A stretch of 23,791 bases of DNA from a bacterium. Its GTDB lineage: Bacteria > KSB1 > UBA2214. The position numbers were made by a program, and so were the translations under genes. Shown here in pieces: positions 16,592 to 23,791 of the stretch (positions within the stretch are counted from its first letter, which is position 1; each line of letters opens with the position of its first letter). The notes beneath the pieces were generated by a model. The model did not search any database and was not told the origin of the DNA. It saw nothing but the letters and a program-made list of their open reading frames with translations. The stretch lies in the NCBI GenBank assembly GCA_029560815.1, contig JAKQKF010000042.1:1-23791 (forward strand). Reading direction: 5' to 3'.

Positions 16592-16961
16592 GCGGTTACC
16601 TCCGGAATCGGGTTCTCTATTTAATCATTTCTTTCTCTCTCCTGCAATAGGGGTTTGAAGTGCACTGCAACTCTTTTTTAAATATAAGTCTGTAACACAT
16701 AAGATGAAAGCTTTTTTGGCAAGGCCTCAGGAAAAAATGTTGTTTTTCAGTTCATCAATTGCTAAAATAGGCCCAAGGCAATCCGGCAGGCGCCTGGTCC
16801 GGAGAAAGCAGATGGCAGAGGCTGACCGGGGCTATCGCCATGATGAGGAGAACCCGGGCTGCCGGGGAGAGCTGGCGCGGGACTTGTAATCGCCGTTGGT
16901 GAGGGGAGGAGCTGCAGATTATGCCGGTTCAGGGCTCATTCAAACCCAAGCAGGGGAAGCG
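16592..16961. other. Divergent intergenic region between the aminomutase and the epimerase
   Basis: 370 bases without a supported gene. The part nearest the aminomutase (about 16660-16770) is AT-rich and probably holds promoters in both directions; a plus-strand candidate is listed separately. The second half is GC-rich with open frames in several phases. A 61-codon frame at 16704-16889 has no ribosome site and no recognisable sequence. Confidence 0.6.
16740..16768 (+). promoter_or_regulatory. Possible sigma70-type promoter of the epimerase gene
   Basis: TTGTTT (16740-16745) and TAAAAT (16763-16768) are separated by 17 bases. The -10 matches the consensus at five of six bases, the -35 at three. 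It lies about 194 bases before the ATG at 16962, a long leader, so confidence is low. Confidence 0.35.
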
Positions 16962-17876
16962 ATGAAAATAGCGATCACGGGTGCAACGGGACTGGTCGGA
17001 AAAGGCCTGGTCCGCCATCTCGAACAGCAGGGGCACGAGATCCATCCCATGGTGCGGCGCAAAGGAGACCAAACCGGACGCGGGATCTACTGGGACCCCG
17101 GCAAAGGGGAGATCGACAGCGCCGCTCTGGAGGGTATGGATGCTGTCATCCATCTCGCCGGCGAAAACCTCTCCGGCTACTGGACGGCCGCCAAGAAGGA
17201 GCGGATCATGGCCAGCCGCCGGGACGGCACCCGGCTCCTGAGCAGCGCCCTGGCAGGCCTCAAGCAGCGGCCGACCCTGCTGATCAGCACCTCGGCGACC
17301 GGCTTTTACGGCGACCGGGGTGACACTATTCTGGATGAATCCGCCGGCAGCGGCAAGGGCTTTCTCGCGGAGGTCTGCCTCGCGTGGGAAAAGGCGGCCG
17401 ATCCCGCGCGGGAAGCCGGCATCCGCGTCGTCCACAGCCGCTTCGGGATCATCCTGGATCCGCGCGGCGGGGCTTTGGGCAAGCTGCTGCCCTTGCTGCG
17501 CGCGGGGATGGGCGGGCGGCTGGGCTCCGGCCGGCAATACTGGAGCTGGATCACCATGCACGACATCCATCGCGCGCTCAGCTTCTGCCTGGAGCAGCCC
17601 GGCCTCGCCGGAGCCGTCAATTTCACCGCGCCCGAACCCTCAACCAACACCGAATTCACCAAAGCGGCAGCCAGATTCCTCCACCGCCCGGCCGTTTTCG
17701 CCGCGCCGGCTTTCGCCTTGCGCCTGGCGCTCGGCGAAATGGCCGACGAGATGCTGCTCGGCAGCGCGCGCGTCCTGCCGCAAAAATTGCTCGCTGCCGG
17801 CTTTCACTTCGAACATCCCGATCTCGCCGCCGCCCTGCCCTTCGTTCTCGGCCTCAAGCCCGCAAGTCTCCTTTAA
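16962..17876 (+). CDS. TIGR01777-family NAD(P)-binding epimerase/oxidoreductase
   Basis: A 304-residue short-chain-dehydrogenase-like protein of the TIGR01777 group (E. coli YfcH and cyanobacterial and plant SulA-like proteins), at the usual length of about 300. The N-terminal Rossmann motif ITGATGLVG (5-13) binds NAD(P). AVIHLAGENLSGYW (61-74), STSATGFYGDRGD (109-121, Y116), RFGIILDPRGGALGKLLP (160-177) and QYWSWITMHD (192-201) follow the family pattern. The C-terminal DUF1731 region ends VLPQKLLAAGFHFEHPDLAAAL. The substrate of the family is largely unknown; some members influence cell division. The start is the ATG just after AGGGG at 16952-16956, 5 bases away; an upstream in-frame start at 16896 lacks the family alignment. 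Single-gene unit closed by a strong terminator. Confidence 0.9.
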   Translation: MKIAITGATGLVGKGLVRHLEQQGHEIHPMVRRKGDQTGRGIYWDPGKGEIDSAALEGMDAVIHLAGENLSGYWTAAKKERIMASRRDGTRLLSSALAGLKQRPTLLISTSATGFYGDRGDTILDESAGSGKGFLAEVCLAWEKAADPAREAGIRVVHSRFGIILDPRGGALGKLLPLLRAGMGGRLGSGRQYWSWITMHDIHRALSFCLEQPGLAGAVNFTAPEPSTNTEFTKAAARFLHRPAVFAAPAFALRLALGEMADEMLLGSARVLPQKLLAAGFHFEHPDLAAALPFVLGLKPASLL

Positions 17877-17934
17877 TTCCGCCGGGCCGGTACCGGTTTT
17901 CAAACCCGGATTTCATCAGGTATCTGTTCAATAA

Positions 17935-17967
17935 AAAAGCCCGGCTCACACCGGGCTTTTGCTTTTA
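17935..17967. terminator. Bidirectional rho-independent terminator
   Basis: AAAAGCCCGG (17935-17944) pairs perfectly with CCGGGCTTTT (17951-17960) around a 6-base loop. T-rich DNA follows in both directions: GCTTTT on the plus strand and TTTTTTATTG on the minus strand. It sits between the stops of the convergent epimerase (17876) and TonB receptor (17983) genes and probably serves both. Confidence 0.9.
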
Positions 17968-17982
17968 ACGACAATTGCGGGA

Positions 17983-20268
17983 TCAGAATTCGGCACTGAT
18001 CCCGATTGAGGGCAGGATGCCGATGCTGGCGGTGGTGTCGAATTCCTCCCTGAAGCTGTCCCAGCGCGGAACGTCTTCGTAGGCCCGGCTGTAAATATTC
18101 TGGATGTCAATATAGGTCACCAGCGCCATCCCCGAAAAACTCCAGCGCCGGTCGGCGCGGATGTCGAAAGAGTGGTTGACGCCGATGCGGGCGGAGTTAT
18201 AGTTCGCACCCGATTTGGTGTAATCCGCATTGTAGGGGGTGTAGGGCCGGCCGGTGGCGAGGCGGAACTTGGCGCTGAACTCCCAGCGGCTGTTGGGGAT
18301 GTAGCCGCCGCCGAAATTGATGATCCAGCGCTGGTCGAAACTGCTCGGCCGCAGCACTCCGTCGAGTCCCTTGAATCTGGATTCATTATAGCTGATGCTG
18401 AGCAGGGCGTAATGCGGCACCCTGGCTATGCGCTTCTGCAAAAAGAGCTCGAGGCCGCGCGCCCAGCCGGTGCCCCGGCTGACCAGGGGTTCGAGGCCGA
18501 AGGCGGCAAAACCCTCCTCGGCGCCGCCGAATCCCGCTCCGGTATTGGCCATCACCAGCCAGGGCTGGAGGGTGCTGACCGGATAGCGGTCATACCGCTT
18601 GTAGTAACCTTCGAGGCTCAGCTTGACGTCATCCTTGAGGAAGCGCTGCGCGCCGAGGATGAACTGGTCGACCTGGATCTGCTTGAGGCGGCGGTTCTCC
18701 GGATTGGCGACCAGCCAGATGTAGGCCGGCGCCTGATGATAGCGCCCGGCGCTGGCGCTGAGCTTGGTCAGGGCGTCCAGTTCATATTCAACCGCCAGGC
18801 GCGGGGAGAAGGCGCTCCCTTCATTGATCAGATTGAAATAGTCCAAGCGCCCGCCGGCGGTGAGGGTAAAGCGTCCGCTTTTCTGCACGGCCTGCAGCCA
18901 GGCCGCGCTCTTGACGGCGGTGGTGTCGAGCAGGGCATCCACTTCAAGCACCTGGCCGAAGGCGGTGGTGAAGGGGGGCAGTTTGACATCGCTGTCGAAG
19001 AGGACGGCGCGCGCCTGTCCGCCAAAGGTCAGTTCGGTGCGTTTGGCCGGCTTCCAGACCAGATTGGCAGTGAGGAGGGTTTCGCGCTCGAGCGAGTTGT
19101 TCTTGAAGATGGGGGTCCGGTTGGTATCGGACTGAACCAGATCGTAGCGGAAACGGTTGTTGCTGAGGGTGACCGTGGAATAGCCGGACTTGTAGAGGCG
19201 CCGCCAGGTCAGTCCCGCGACCGCCTGGTACTGGTCGCTGGCGATTACGCGCGCGTTGTCGTAGCGCTTCTCGGCGGTGTCGTTGAAGAGCTTGACGTCA
19301 TCGATGGCCGAGAGGGCGGTCACGGAGAGCTGGTCGCGATCGCTGAGCCGGTACTCGCCCTTGACGAGGAAATCCCAGTACTCGGGCACAAAAGCGAAAC
19401 CCGCAGCCTTGAAGATGAAATCGAGATAGCTGCGCCGGGCGGAGAAGACCAGCGTGCCCTTGTTCGAGACCGGTCCCTCGAGGTTGAGCCCGAACTGGGA
19501 GGCGGAGATGGTCGCCTTGCCGCCCCAGCGGTCCGAACGCCCTTCGCGTAGTTCGATGCTGGTCACCGAGGAGAGGCGGTCGCCGTAGCGCACGCCGAAG
19601 CCGCCGGTCGAAAAGGTGGTATTGGCGACATAGTCGAGGTTGACAAAACTCAAGGGTCCGCCGGTCGCCCCCTGGGTGCCGAAGTGGTTGATATTAGGGA
19701 CCTCGATGCCGTCGATGGCGTAGAGGTTCTCCGAGGGGGCGCCACCGCGTACGATCAGATCGTTGCGCCCGTTCTGGACCTGAGCCACGCCCGGCAGGAT
19801 CGAGATGGCGCGTACCACATCCTCAAGGCCGCCCGGAAGACGGCGGATCTCGGCGTAGCTCTGGGTCTGGACGCTCAGGGGCTTGTCGCTGACCGATTCA
19901 AAATAGTTGGGCTTGATGGTGACATCCGCGCCCGCCAGGACGGTCTGGTTGAGGCCGATCTTGACCTCCAGCGGTTTGACCGGGCTCACGATCAGATCGG
20001 GTTCGACGATCGGCTTGTAGCCGATGATGGTCACCTGCAGACGGATCGTGCCTTCGGGAACGCGGTTGATGGCAAAGGTGCCGTTGATGTCGGAGATGGC
20101 GCCCAGGGTAGTGCCGACCACCTGGATATTGGCACCGATGAGGGGCTCACGGGTGGCGGCGTCAAAGATGTGGCCGGTGATTCTGCCGAACTGTTCGGCA
20201 GGCGGATTCTCAGCCACAAGAGAACCCGCCGTCAGGATTATAAAGAGCAGGACAGAATACTTTTTCAT
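17983..20268 (-). CDS. TonB-dependent outer-membrane receptor with carboxypeptidase-regulatory-like N-terminus
   Basis: A 761-residue outer-membrane receptor that takes up a ligand using energy from TonB-ExbBD. Signal peptide about 1-19 (KKYSVLLFIILTAGSLVA). Residues 28-110 form a carboxypeptidase-regulatory-like beta-sandwich (GRITGHIFDAATREPLIGANI, in part), common on FCB-group receptors. The plug spans about 125-240 with RRLPGGLEDVVRAISILPGV (143-162) and VRGGAPSENLYAIDGIEVPN (173-192). The rest is a beta-barrel ending SIGISAEF with a terminal aromatic. No SusD partner is adjacent, so a glycan-uptake SusC role is not supported; the ligand is unknown. The ATG at 20266-20268 has AGGGA just upstream; an in-frame start 11 codons earlier (20301) is less likely. 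It follows the cytochrome pair by 67 bases on the same strand and may be cotranscribed. Confidence 0.92.
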   Translation of the reverse strand: MKKYSVLLFIILTAGSLVAENPPAEQFGRITGHIFDAATREPLIGANIQVVGTTLGAISDINGTFAINRVPEGTIRLQVTIIGYKPIVEPDLIVSPVKPLEVKIGLNQTVLAGADVTIKPNYFESVSDKPLSVQTQSYAEIRRLPGGLEDVVRAISILPGVAQVQNGRNDLIVRGGAPSENLYAIDGIEVPNINHFGTQGATGGPLSFVNLDYVANTTFSTGGFGVRYGDRLSSVTSIELREGRSDRWGGKATISASQFGLNLEGPVSNKGTLVFSARRSYLDFIFKAAGFAFVPEYWDFLVKGEYRLSDRDQLSVTALSAIDDVKLFNDTAEKRYDNARVIASDQYQAVAGLTWRRLYKSGYSTVTLSNNRFRYDLVQSDTNRTPIFKNNSLERETLLTANLVWKPAKRTELTFGGQARAVLFDSDVKLPPFTTAFGQVLEVDALLDTTAVKSAAWLQAVQKSGRFTLTAGGRLDYFNLINEGSAFSPRLAVEYELDALTKLSASAGRYHQAPAYIWLVANPENRRLKQIQVDQFILGAQRFLKDDVKLSLEGYYKRYDRYPVSTLQPWLVMANTGAGFGGAEEGFAAFGLEPLVSRGTGWARGLELFLQKRIARVPHYALLSISYNESRFKGLDGVLRPSSFDQRWIINFGGGYIPNSRWEFSAKFRLATGRPYTPYNADYTKSGANYNSARIGVNHSFDIRADRRWSFSGMALVTYIDIQNIYSRAYEDVPRWDSFREEFDTTASIGILPSIGISAEF

Positions 20269-20335
20269 CTTTCCCTCGAATAGAGTGCAGTCTGGTATCA
20301 CAGGGCTTAACAGAAAATCGAGGGAAGTTATTTCC

Positions 20336-21637
20336 TCACTTGGTGTTAAGTATATACTCCGCTATCTCCTGCAGCACCTTTTCCTGGAGATGGTTGAAGG
20401 AGGGCATCGGGGCGCCGCCGCGCTTGACCTGCGGGGCTCTGGCCCAGGCGACCAGTTCATCCGCCTTGCCCGTGTAGAGCGAACGCACCTCGGTCAGGGG
20501 CGGCCCGACCACAGTCGTGTTCTCCGCGTGACAGGCGGCGCAGTTGGCCTTGAACTCTTTTTCTCCCGCGCTCTTGTAGACCACTTTGGTCTCACCCAGG
20601 CGGGCGCGCGACTGGGCTGCCTTGGCATCCCACATAAAGGCCTCGGTTTTGGCCATCATCGCCCGGCGGTGAGGCGCCACCGCCCGCTCGCGGTAATAAT
20701 GGCGGCCGTAGGCCATAAAGAGCGCCGTGCAGGTCAGCAGGGTGAGAATGACCAGGTAGCTGCGGCCGAGGTCGGCAGACCCCCGGCCCAGCTCTTTCCA
20801 GAGCGCCCATGCCATAAAACCGGCGAAGGTCGCGCCGGTGGGGATAAGCAGCCAGACGGTCAGGGAATGGCCATGTACGGGCAGGGAGAGAAGCAGGGAC
20901 GGCCCGATGATGAACTGAACCAGAGTCACGATCATGGCGATGCGCAAAAAGAGCGCGATGATCTCACTGCGGGAAAAATCGGGCAGCCGGGCCATGTCGA
21001 ATCCCTTGCGGCCGAACCAGCCGGCGGCGAACAGGGAGGCGATGGCGAGGGTGGCAAGAATGAAATGGAAATAGCGCAGCAGGGCGCTCGGCAGCAGCAC
21101 CGCCGATAGAAAGCCCGCCACCCGCGGCCAGTAGGCGGGCAGGACCATGAGGTTGATGTTGGTGATGAAGATGAGCGCGATGGCGAGAAAAAGGAACATC
21201 GCCGCGGCGCCGACCGTCAGATGCAACGCCCGCTGATTTACCCCCCAGCTCTCCCAGGTATTTTTGTGCAGGTAGGTGAGCAGAAAGGCGGCGCTGGCCA
21301 GAAGGATGATCATCAGCCAGGCGAAGCCGATCAGCACGGTCGAGGAGTAGAAATAGGTCGTATAGGCGACGTTGATCGCCAGCAGGGGGGCGACGCCCAG
21401 GACCACGGCCAGGCTCTTGTTGACGGTGACGGTCGAGGAGATCTCATAGGCCAGGCGGTCATATTTTTTACGCCAGAGGCCGAGAAACTCCAGGATCACG
21501 GCCAGGGTCTGTCCGCCCAGCATGAAATTGACGAAAAGGATATGGATGAGAAAGAGCAGCACCAGCAGATGTTTGACCAGCCCTTCGGGCAGGGGCAGCT
21601 GCAGGGGAAGATCATGAGGCAGAGGCTGTGTATTCAT
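20336..21637 (-). CDS. Cytochrome bd-like membrane subunit fused to a C-terminal cytochrome c (smaller subunit)
   Basis: A 433-residue inner-membrane protein with about eight helices (near 21-50, 70-95, 100-123, 140-165, 175-205, 225-252, 260-282, 292-312) and then a periplasmic class I cytochrome c domain. The haem site is CAACH (366-370), with a likely axial methionine M411 in GGAPMPSF. The helix bundle resembles CydA, the haem subunit of cytochrome bd: H32 in FLIHILFVNFMLGG fits the high-spin haem ligand position and H191 in LLRYFHFILATLA fits the low-spin haem b558 position. It starts 37 bases after its larger partner ends. The ATG at 21635-21637 is chosen because AGGA (21645-21648) is 7 bases upstream; ATG 21643 and TTG 21655 are less well placed. 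Probable role: electron transfer or oxygen reduction with its partner. The exact reaction is unproven. Confidence 0.8.
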   Translation of the reverse strand: MNTQPLPHDLPLQLPLPEGLVKHLLVLLFLIHILFVNFMLGGQTLAVILEFLGLWRKKYDRLAYEISSTVTVNKSLAVVLGVAPLLAINVAYTTYFYSSTVLIGFAWLMIILLASAAFLLTYLHKNTWESWGVNQRALHLTVGAAAMFLFLAIALIFITNINLMVLPAYWPRVAGFLSAVLLPSALLRYFHFILATLAIASLFAAGWFGRKGFDMARLPDFSRSEIIALFLRIAMIVTLVQFIIGPSLLLSLPVHGHSLTVWLLIPTGATFAGFMAWALWKELGRGSADLGRSYLVILTLLTCTALFMAYGRHYYRERAVAPHRRAMMAKTEAFMWDAKAAQSRARLGETKVVYKSAGEKEFKANCAACHAENTTVVGPPLTEVRSLYTGKADELVAWARAPQVKRGGAPMPSFNHLQEKVLQEIAEYILNTK

Positions 21638-21644
21638 CGTCATG

Positions 21645-21648
21645 TCCT
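21645..21648 (-). promoter_or_regulatory. Ribosome binding site of the smaller cytochrome subunit
   Basis: Reads AGGA on the minus strand, 7 bases before the ATG at 21635-21637. It leaves only one base before the ATG at 21641-21643, favouring the shorter protein. Confidence 0.45.
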
Positions 21649-21674
21649 GATTCAACGGTTAGGGATCATTCCGT

Positions 21675-23084
21675 TCAGTTGAGCACCGGCGCGCTGGGCA
21701 GCAGGGCGGTCTGTCCCCCCTCGGCGCGTACAGCGTGGTGCTGGTTGGCGATCAGCCAGGCGCTCAGGGCCTTGAGTTCGGCGTCGCTGCCGGGAAAGGG
21801 CGGCATAAAAATACGAATGTTATGCATGGTGCTCATATAGGCCGCAAGCTGCTCCTCATCCCATTTCTCCACCGGGAAGAGTTTCCGGAAGCGGGTATAC
21901 ACGCTGTTGACCCCGCCCACGCTGTGGCAGCGGCTGCAGGCGATCATAAAGACCTCGCCGCCGGCCTCCAGCTTGTTCTCCTCGGTCACCTGATGGTGGC
22001 GCACCCAGGTGGCACGGGAGAGCACGCCCTCCTCCCGGAAGAGATCGTAATCCTGAACGCGCAGGCCGTTGGCATAAAGGTAGCCCTGGATCACCCAGGG
22101 CTTGCGCACAAATTCGCGCAGCCGCTCGAACGTGCCCAGGAGGGTGATGACGGCGAGGAAGGGGATGATCAGGGCAACCGCCGGCAGCTTTTTCGGCTTG
22201 ACCACGCCCCAGAGGGCGGCCAGCGGCACGATTGCGGCCATGCCGAGCAGAAACCAGAGGATCGCACCGTACCATTTGGTGAAATCCTGCGTGGCGAGGG
22301 CGACCGGGGCGTTGGCCTGCATGTAGACCGGGATGCGATGCCAGTAAAAGATCGCCCCGGCGATGGCGACGGGCAGCCAGGCCAGCACCCAGAGGCTGAT
22401 CGGGCGCACTGCGCGGCCGCGCACCTCGGCGGAGAGTTTCTTAAAGAAGGGAATCAAAAAGAGGAAAAAGAGCCCGGCCCCGAGAAAGGCCACGGCGGTG
22501 CGAAAAATCAGCTGCGGTGCGTAAAGGGGATTGAAAAAGCCGGTTAACATGCTCGACTCGGGGACCCACTCGTGGGAGAAGGGCACCCATTTGCCGGTGT
22601 TCATCATAAAGCCGAGGATGCCGGTGATCACCGCCATGGTGAGCCACGAAAAAACGCTGAGAAAGACTCCCGTGCCGATGTGCAGCCGCTTTTTCGTCCC
22701 GCTCCAGGACTTCCAGGTGAGATAGTAGACCATGATGAAAACCACCTCGAGGAAAAAGACCACCCACTCGGAGAACCAGGCCCAGAAAAAGACCCGGATC
22801 AGGCTGCCGATGGCTTCGGGGTTGACCAGGGCGGTGGTAAACCAGATGCCGACCCCGGTCATCGCGCCGAGCGAGGTGGTGATGACAAAGAAGACAAAGG
22901 TGATCTTGTAGGCGAGCTGGTCCAGCTCGAACCACTTTTTACGATAGGCGATCCACTCGAGCAGAGTCGCCATCGGGATGGCTCCGACCGCCATGGGGTG
23001 GTTGATGATCACATGCACAATGGCGGTGATGGCGATGAGCATGCGGTTGCCGATAAAATCGAGATGGAAGATGGGAAAATCCAT
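21675..23084 (-). CDS. Cytochrome bd-like subunit I with C-terminal c-type haem (larger subunit)
   Basis: A 469-residue CydA homologue with about nine helices up to residue 318, then a periplasmic cytochrome c segment. H24 in LIAITAIVHVII matches the CydA H19 haem ligand. SEWVVFFLE (E106, E113) matches the helix carrying the two CydA proton-path glutamates. REFVRKPWVI (323-332) matches the conserved GRQPW motif. At the CydA H186 position (FVHTVASGY in E. coli) this protein reads IFRTAVAFLG, so the low-spin haem ligand appears to be R195. The c-type haem site is CSRCH (383-387), with likely axial M427 in FMPPF. A long quinol loop as in E. coli CydA is absent. The ATG at 23082-23084 has GGAG about 9 bases upstream; an in-frame TTG at 23120 is rejected. 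First gene of its operon. Likely a bd-superfamily oxidoreductase using c-type haem. Confidence 0.85.
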   Translation of the reverse strand: MDFPIFHLDFIGNRMLIAITAIVHVIINHPMAVGAIPMATLLEWIAYRKKWFELDQLAYKITFVFFVITTSLGAMTGVGIWFTTALVNPEAIGSLIRVFFWAWFSEWVVFFLEVVFIMVYYLTWKSWSGTKKRLHIGTGVFLSVFSWLTMAVITGILGFMMNTGKWVPFSHEWVPESSMLTGFFNPLYAPQLIFRTAVAFLGAGLFFLFLIPFFKKLSAEVRGRAVRPISLWVLAWLPVAIAGAIFYWHRIPVYMQANAPVALATQDFTKWYGAILWFLLGMAAIVPLAALWGVVKPKKLPAVALIIPFLAVITLLGTFERLREFVRKPWVIQGYLYANGLRVQDYDLFREEGVLSRATWVRHHQVTEENKLEAGGEVFMIACSRCHSVGGVNSVYTRFRKLFPVEKWDEEQLAAYMSTMHNIRIFMPPFPGSDAELKALSAWLIANQHHAVRAEGGQTALLPSAPVLN

Positions 23085-23127
23085 GCTGCGCGTCTCCGAA
23101 GTTCGGACAGCGGTTAACAAGCACTAC

Positions 23128-23156
23128 AGTATAATAAAAATGAATATTACAGGCAA
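23128..23156 (-). promoter_or_regulatory. Sigma70-type promoter of the cytochrome operon
   Basis: On the minus strand TTGCCT (23151-23156) and TATACT (23128-23133) are separated by exactly 17 bases. They match consensus at four of six and five of six positions. The predicted transcript start is near 23121, giving a leader of about 37 bases before the ATG at 23084. The surrounding AT-rich stretch contrasts with the GC-rich genes. Confidence 0.65.
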
Positions 23157-23198
23157 GTAATTATCCCGCATCTGACCCTGCTGCGCGCGAAATTCAGC

Positions 23199-23457
23199 TC
23201 ACCTGAAGGAATAGGTGAAGAGATAATCGCCCGAGCCCAGGTCGAGTTCATGCAGTGAAGTCACATCGCAGGTCTGATACTGAATCCATTTGTCATAGGC
23301 GGTCCACCCCGGGGTGAAGAGCTGATCGCCGACCTTTGTGCCGTTCAGCTCCAGCTCATAGAGGCCGAGGCTGGTCACATAGGCGCGAGCTGAGGCGACA
23401 GCGCGCCTGAAGGGCAAGGGCTCCGCTCAGGAGAAAGAAAACCAGGCCATATTTCAT
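23199..23457 (-). pseudogene. Collapsed remnant of a secreted alpha-L-rhamnosidase (GH78) gene
   Basis: A good start remains: GAGGAA lies 6 bases before the ATG at 23455-23457 and is followed by a signal peptide, MKYGLVFFLLSGALALQA. The reading frame then shifts by one. In the new frame (about 23399-23250) ARAYVTSLGLYELELNG, followed by GDQLFTPGWTAYDKWIQYQT, strongly resembles the N-terminal sugar-binding domain of bacterial alpha-L-rhamnosidases (PF08531), which in full enzymes precedes about 700 more residues. The frame closes after only 20 further residues with LGSGDYLFTYSFR, which resembles the extreme C-terminus of GH78 enzymes (GSGxYxFxY). The simplest reading is a gene reduced by internal deletions to its signal peptide, a piece of the N-terminal domain and its last few residues. 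Without the catalytic domain it cannot be active. Confidence 0.65.
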
Positions 23458-23594
23458 CGCAAATTCCTCAGTGTCAAAAGCCGCCTGCCGGATGAGCCGT
23501 AACCCTTTCATTATAGGAAAAGAATAATTCCAAGGCAAGCATTTCCGCGCAGGCGCCGCAAAAATATGTGCAGCTGAACGGATCGGATTAGGAC

Positions 23595-23623
23595 TTGCCT
23601 TTTTCCTCAGGATTACCTAATTT
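23595..23623 (+). promoter_or_regulatory. Possible promoter of the lipoprotein gene
   Basis: TTGCCT (23595-23600) and TAATTT (23618-23623) are separated by 17 bases, 41 bases before the ATG at 23664. The -35 matches four of six, the -10 only three of six. Confidence 0.25.
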
Positions 23624-23663
23624 CCTCTGTCAAAGCGAAGCACTCATTCCCCGGGATCAAATC

Positions 23664-23791
23664 ATGAATTTATACTTTCGTATCCGACCTCATCTCTTCC
23701 CGCTCCTGCTGGCCGGGCTGCTTCTCGCCGCCGGCTGCGAGAAGCAGAGCACCGCGCCCAAAAAGAGCGCGCCCAAATACGAGCCGATCAC
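23664..23791 (+). CDS. Putative lipoprotein, N-terminus only (runs off the window)
   Basis: The frame opens with the ATG at 23664 and is still open at the window end (42 codons). It has a basic N-terminus (RIRPH), a hydrophobic core (LFPLLLAGLLLAAG) and a perfect lipobox LAAGC with the acylated cysteine at residue 25. A lysine- and proline-rich linker follows (KQSTAPKKSAPKYEPI), as in surface or periplasmic lipoproteins. The ribosome site is weak. Nothing of the functional domain lies inside the window, so its role cannot be stated. It is divergent from the rhamnosidase remnant. Confidence 0.75.
   Translation, partial: MNLYFRIRPHLFPLLLAGLLLAAGCEKQSTAPKKSAPKYEPI

Noticed and set aside
14765..16624. 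619-codon open frame on the plus strand opposite the aminomutase gene
   Set aside because: The minus strand carries a clear radical SAM enzyme with all motifs. The plus-strand frame is open only because of GC-rich codon bias.
16704..16889. 61-codon open frame between the aminomutase and epimerase genes
   Set aside because: No ribosome site, no recognisable sequence, and a composition like the surrounding noncoding DNA.
18172..19551. 459-codon plus-strand frame opposite the TonB receptor
   Set aside because: Low-complexity Glu/Gly/Ala-rich translation without motifs, antisense to a confident gene.
1..23791. tRNA, rRNA, CRISPR array, insertion sequence or prophage
   Set aside because: No clover-leaf, rRNA-like, spacer-repeat or transposase signal was seen by reading; the window looks like ordinary chromosomal genes.

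Overview
The window looks like chromosomal DNA of a Gram-negative bacterium of the Fibrobacterota-Chlorobiota-Bacteroidota (FCB) superphylum or a nearby uncultured phylum (KSB1 or Calditrichota-like). Four signs support this. A very long secreted protein ends in an NYPNPFN...GGLY...MVLLR tail of the type IX sorting kind. A TonB-dependent receptor starts with a carboxypeptidase-regulatory-like domain. There are outer-membrane barrel proteins. A secreted protein carries SBBP propeller repeats. The phylum is an inference; there is no rRNA or other marker here.

Layout. 1-163 (+) is the 3' end of a CBS-domain protein, probably a ClC chloride channel. 276-3683 (-) is a two-gene trehalose operon: a fused OtsA-OtsB followed by a TreT-type glycosyltransferase. 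4107-9205 (+) is a tight five-gene operon: a LolA-like periplasmic protein, two FtsX/LolCE-type permeases, a LolD/MacB-type ATPase and an outer-membrane barrel. It reads as a complete trans-envelope module. 9253-14652 (-) is a 1799-residue surface or secreted mosaic protein. 14801-16591 (-) is a radical-SAM aminomutase of the KamA family; its active-site substitutions (K484, N522) point to glutamate 2,3-aminomutase rather than lysine 2,3-aminomutase. 16962-17876 (+) is a TIGR01777-type NAD(P)-binding epimerase, closed by a bidirectional terminator. 17983-20268 (-) is the TonB-dependent receptor. 20336-23084 (-) is a pair of cytochrome bd-like membrane proteins, each with a C-terminal c-type haem motif, behind a good sigma70-type promoter. 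23199-23457 (-) is the collapsed remnant of an alpha-L-rhamnosidase gene. 23664-23791 (+) is the start of a lipoprotein.

How the genes may work together. Trehalose (two routes) and beta-glutamate (if the aminomutase call is right) are both compatible solutes, so two separate loci here could serve osmotic or desiccation stress. The five-gene operon probably moves a lipoprotein or lipid-like substrate between inner and outer membrane. The cytochrome pair probably forms a bd-superfamily oxidoreductase that takes electrons from, or passes them through, c-type haems. The most novel candidates are that cytochrome pair and the five-gene envelope operon.
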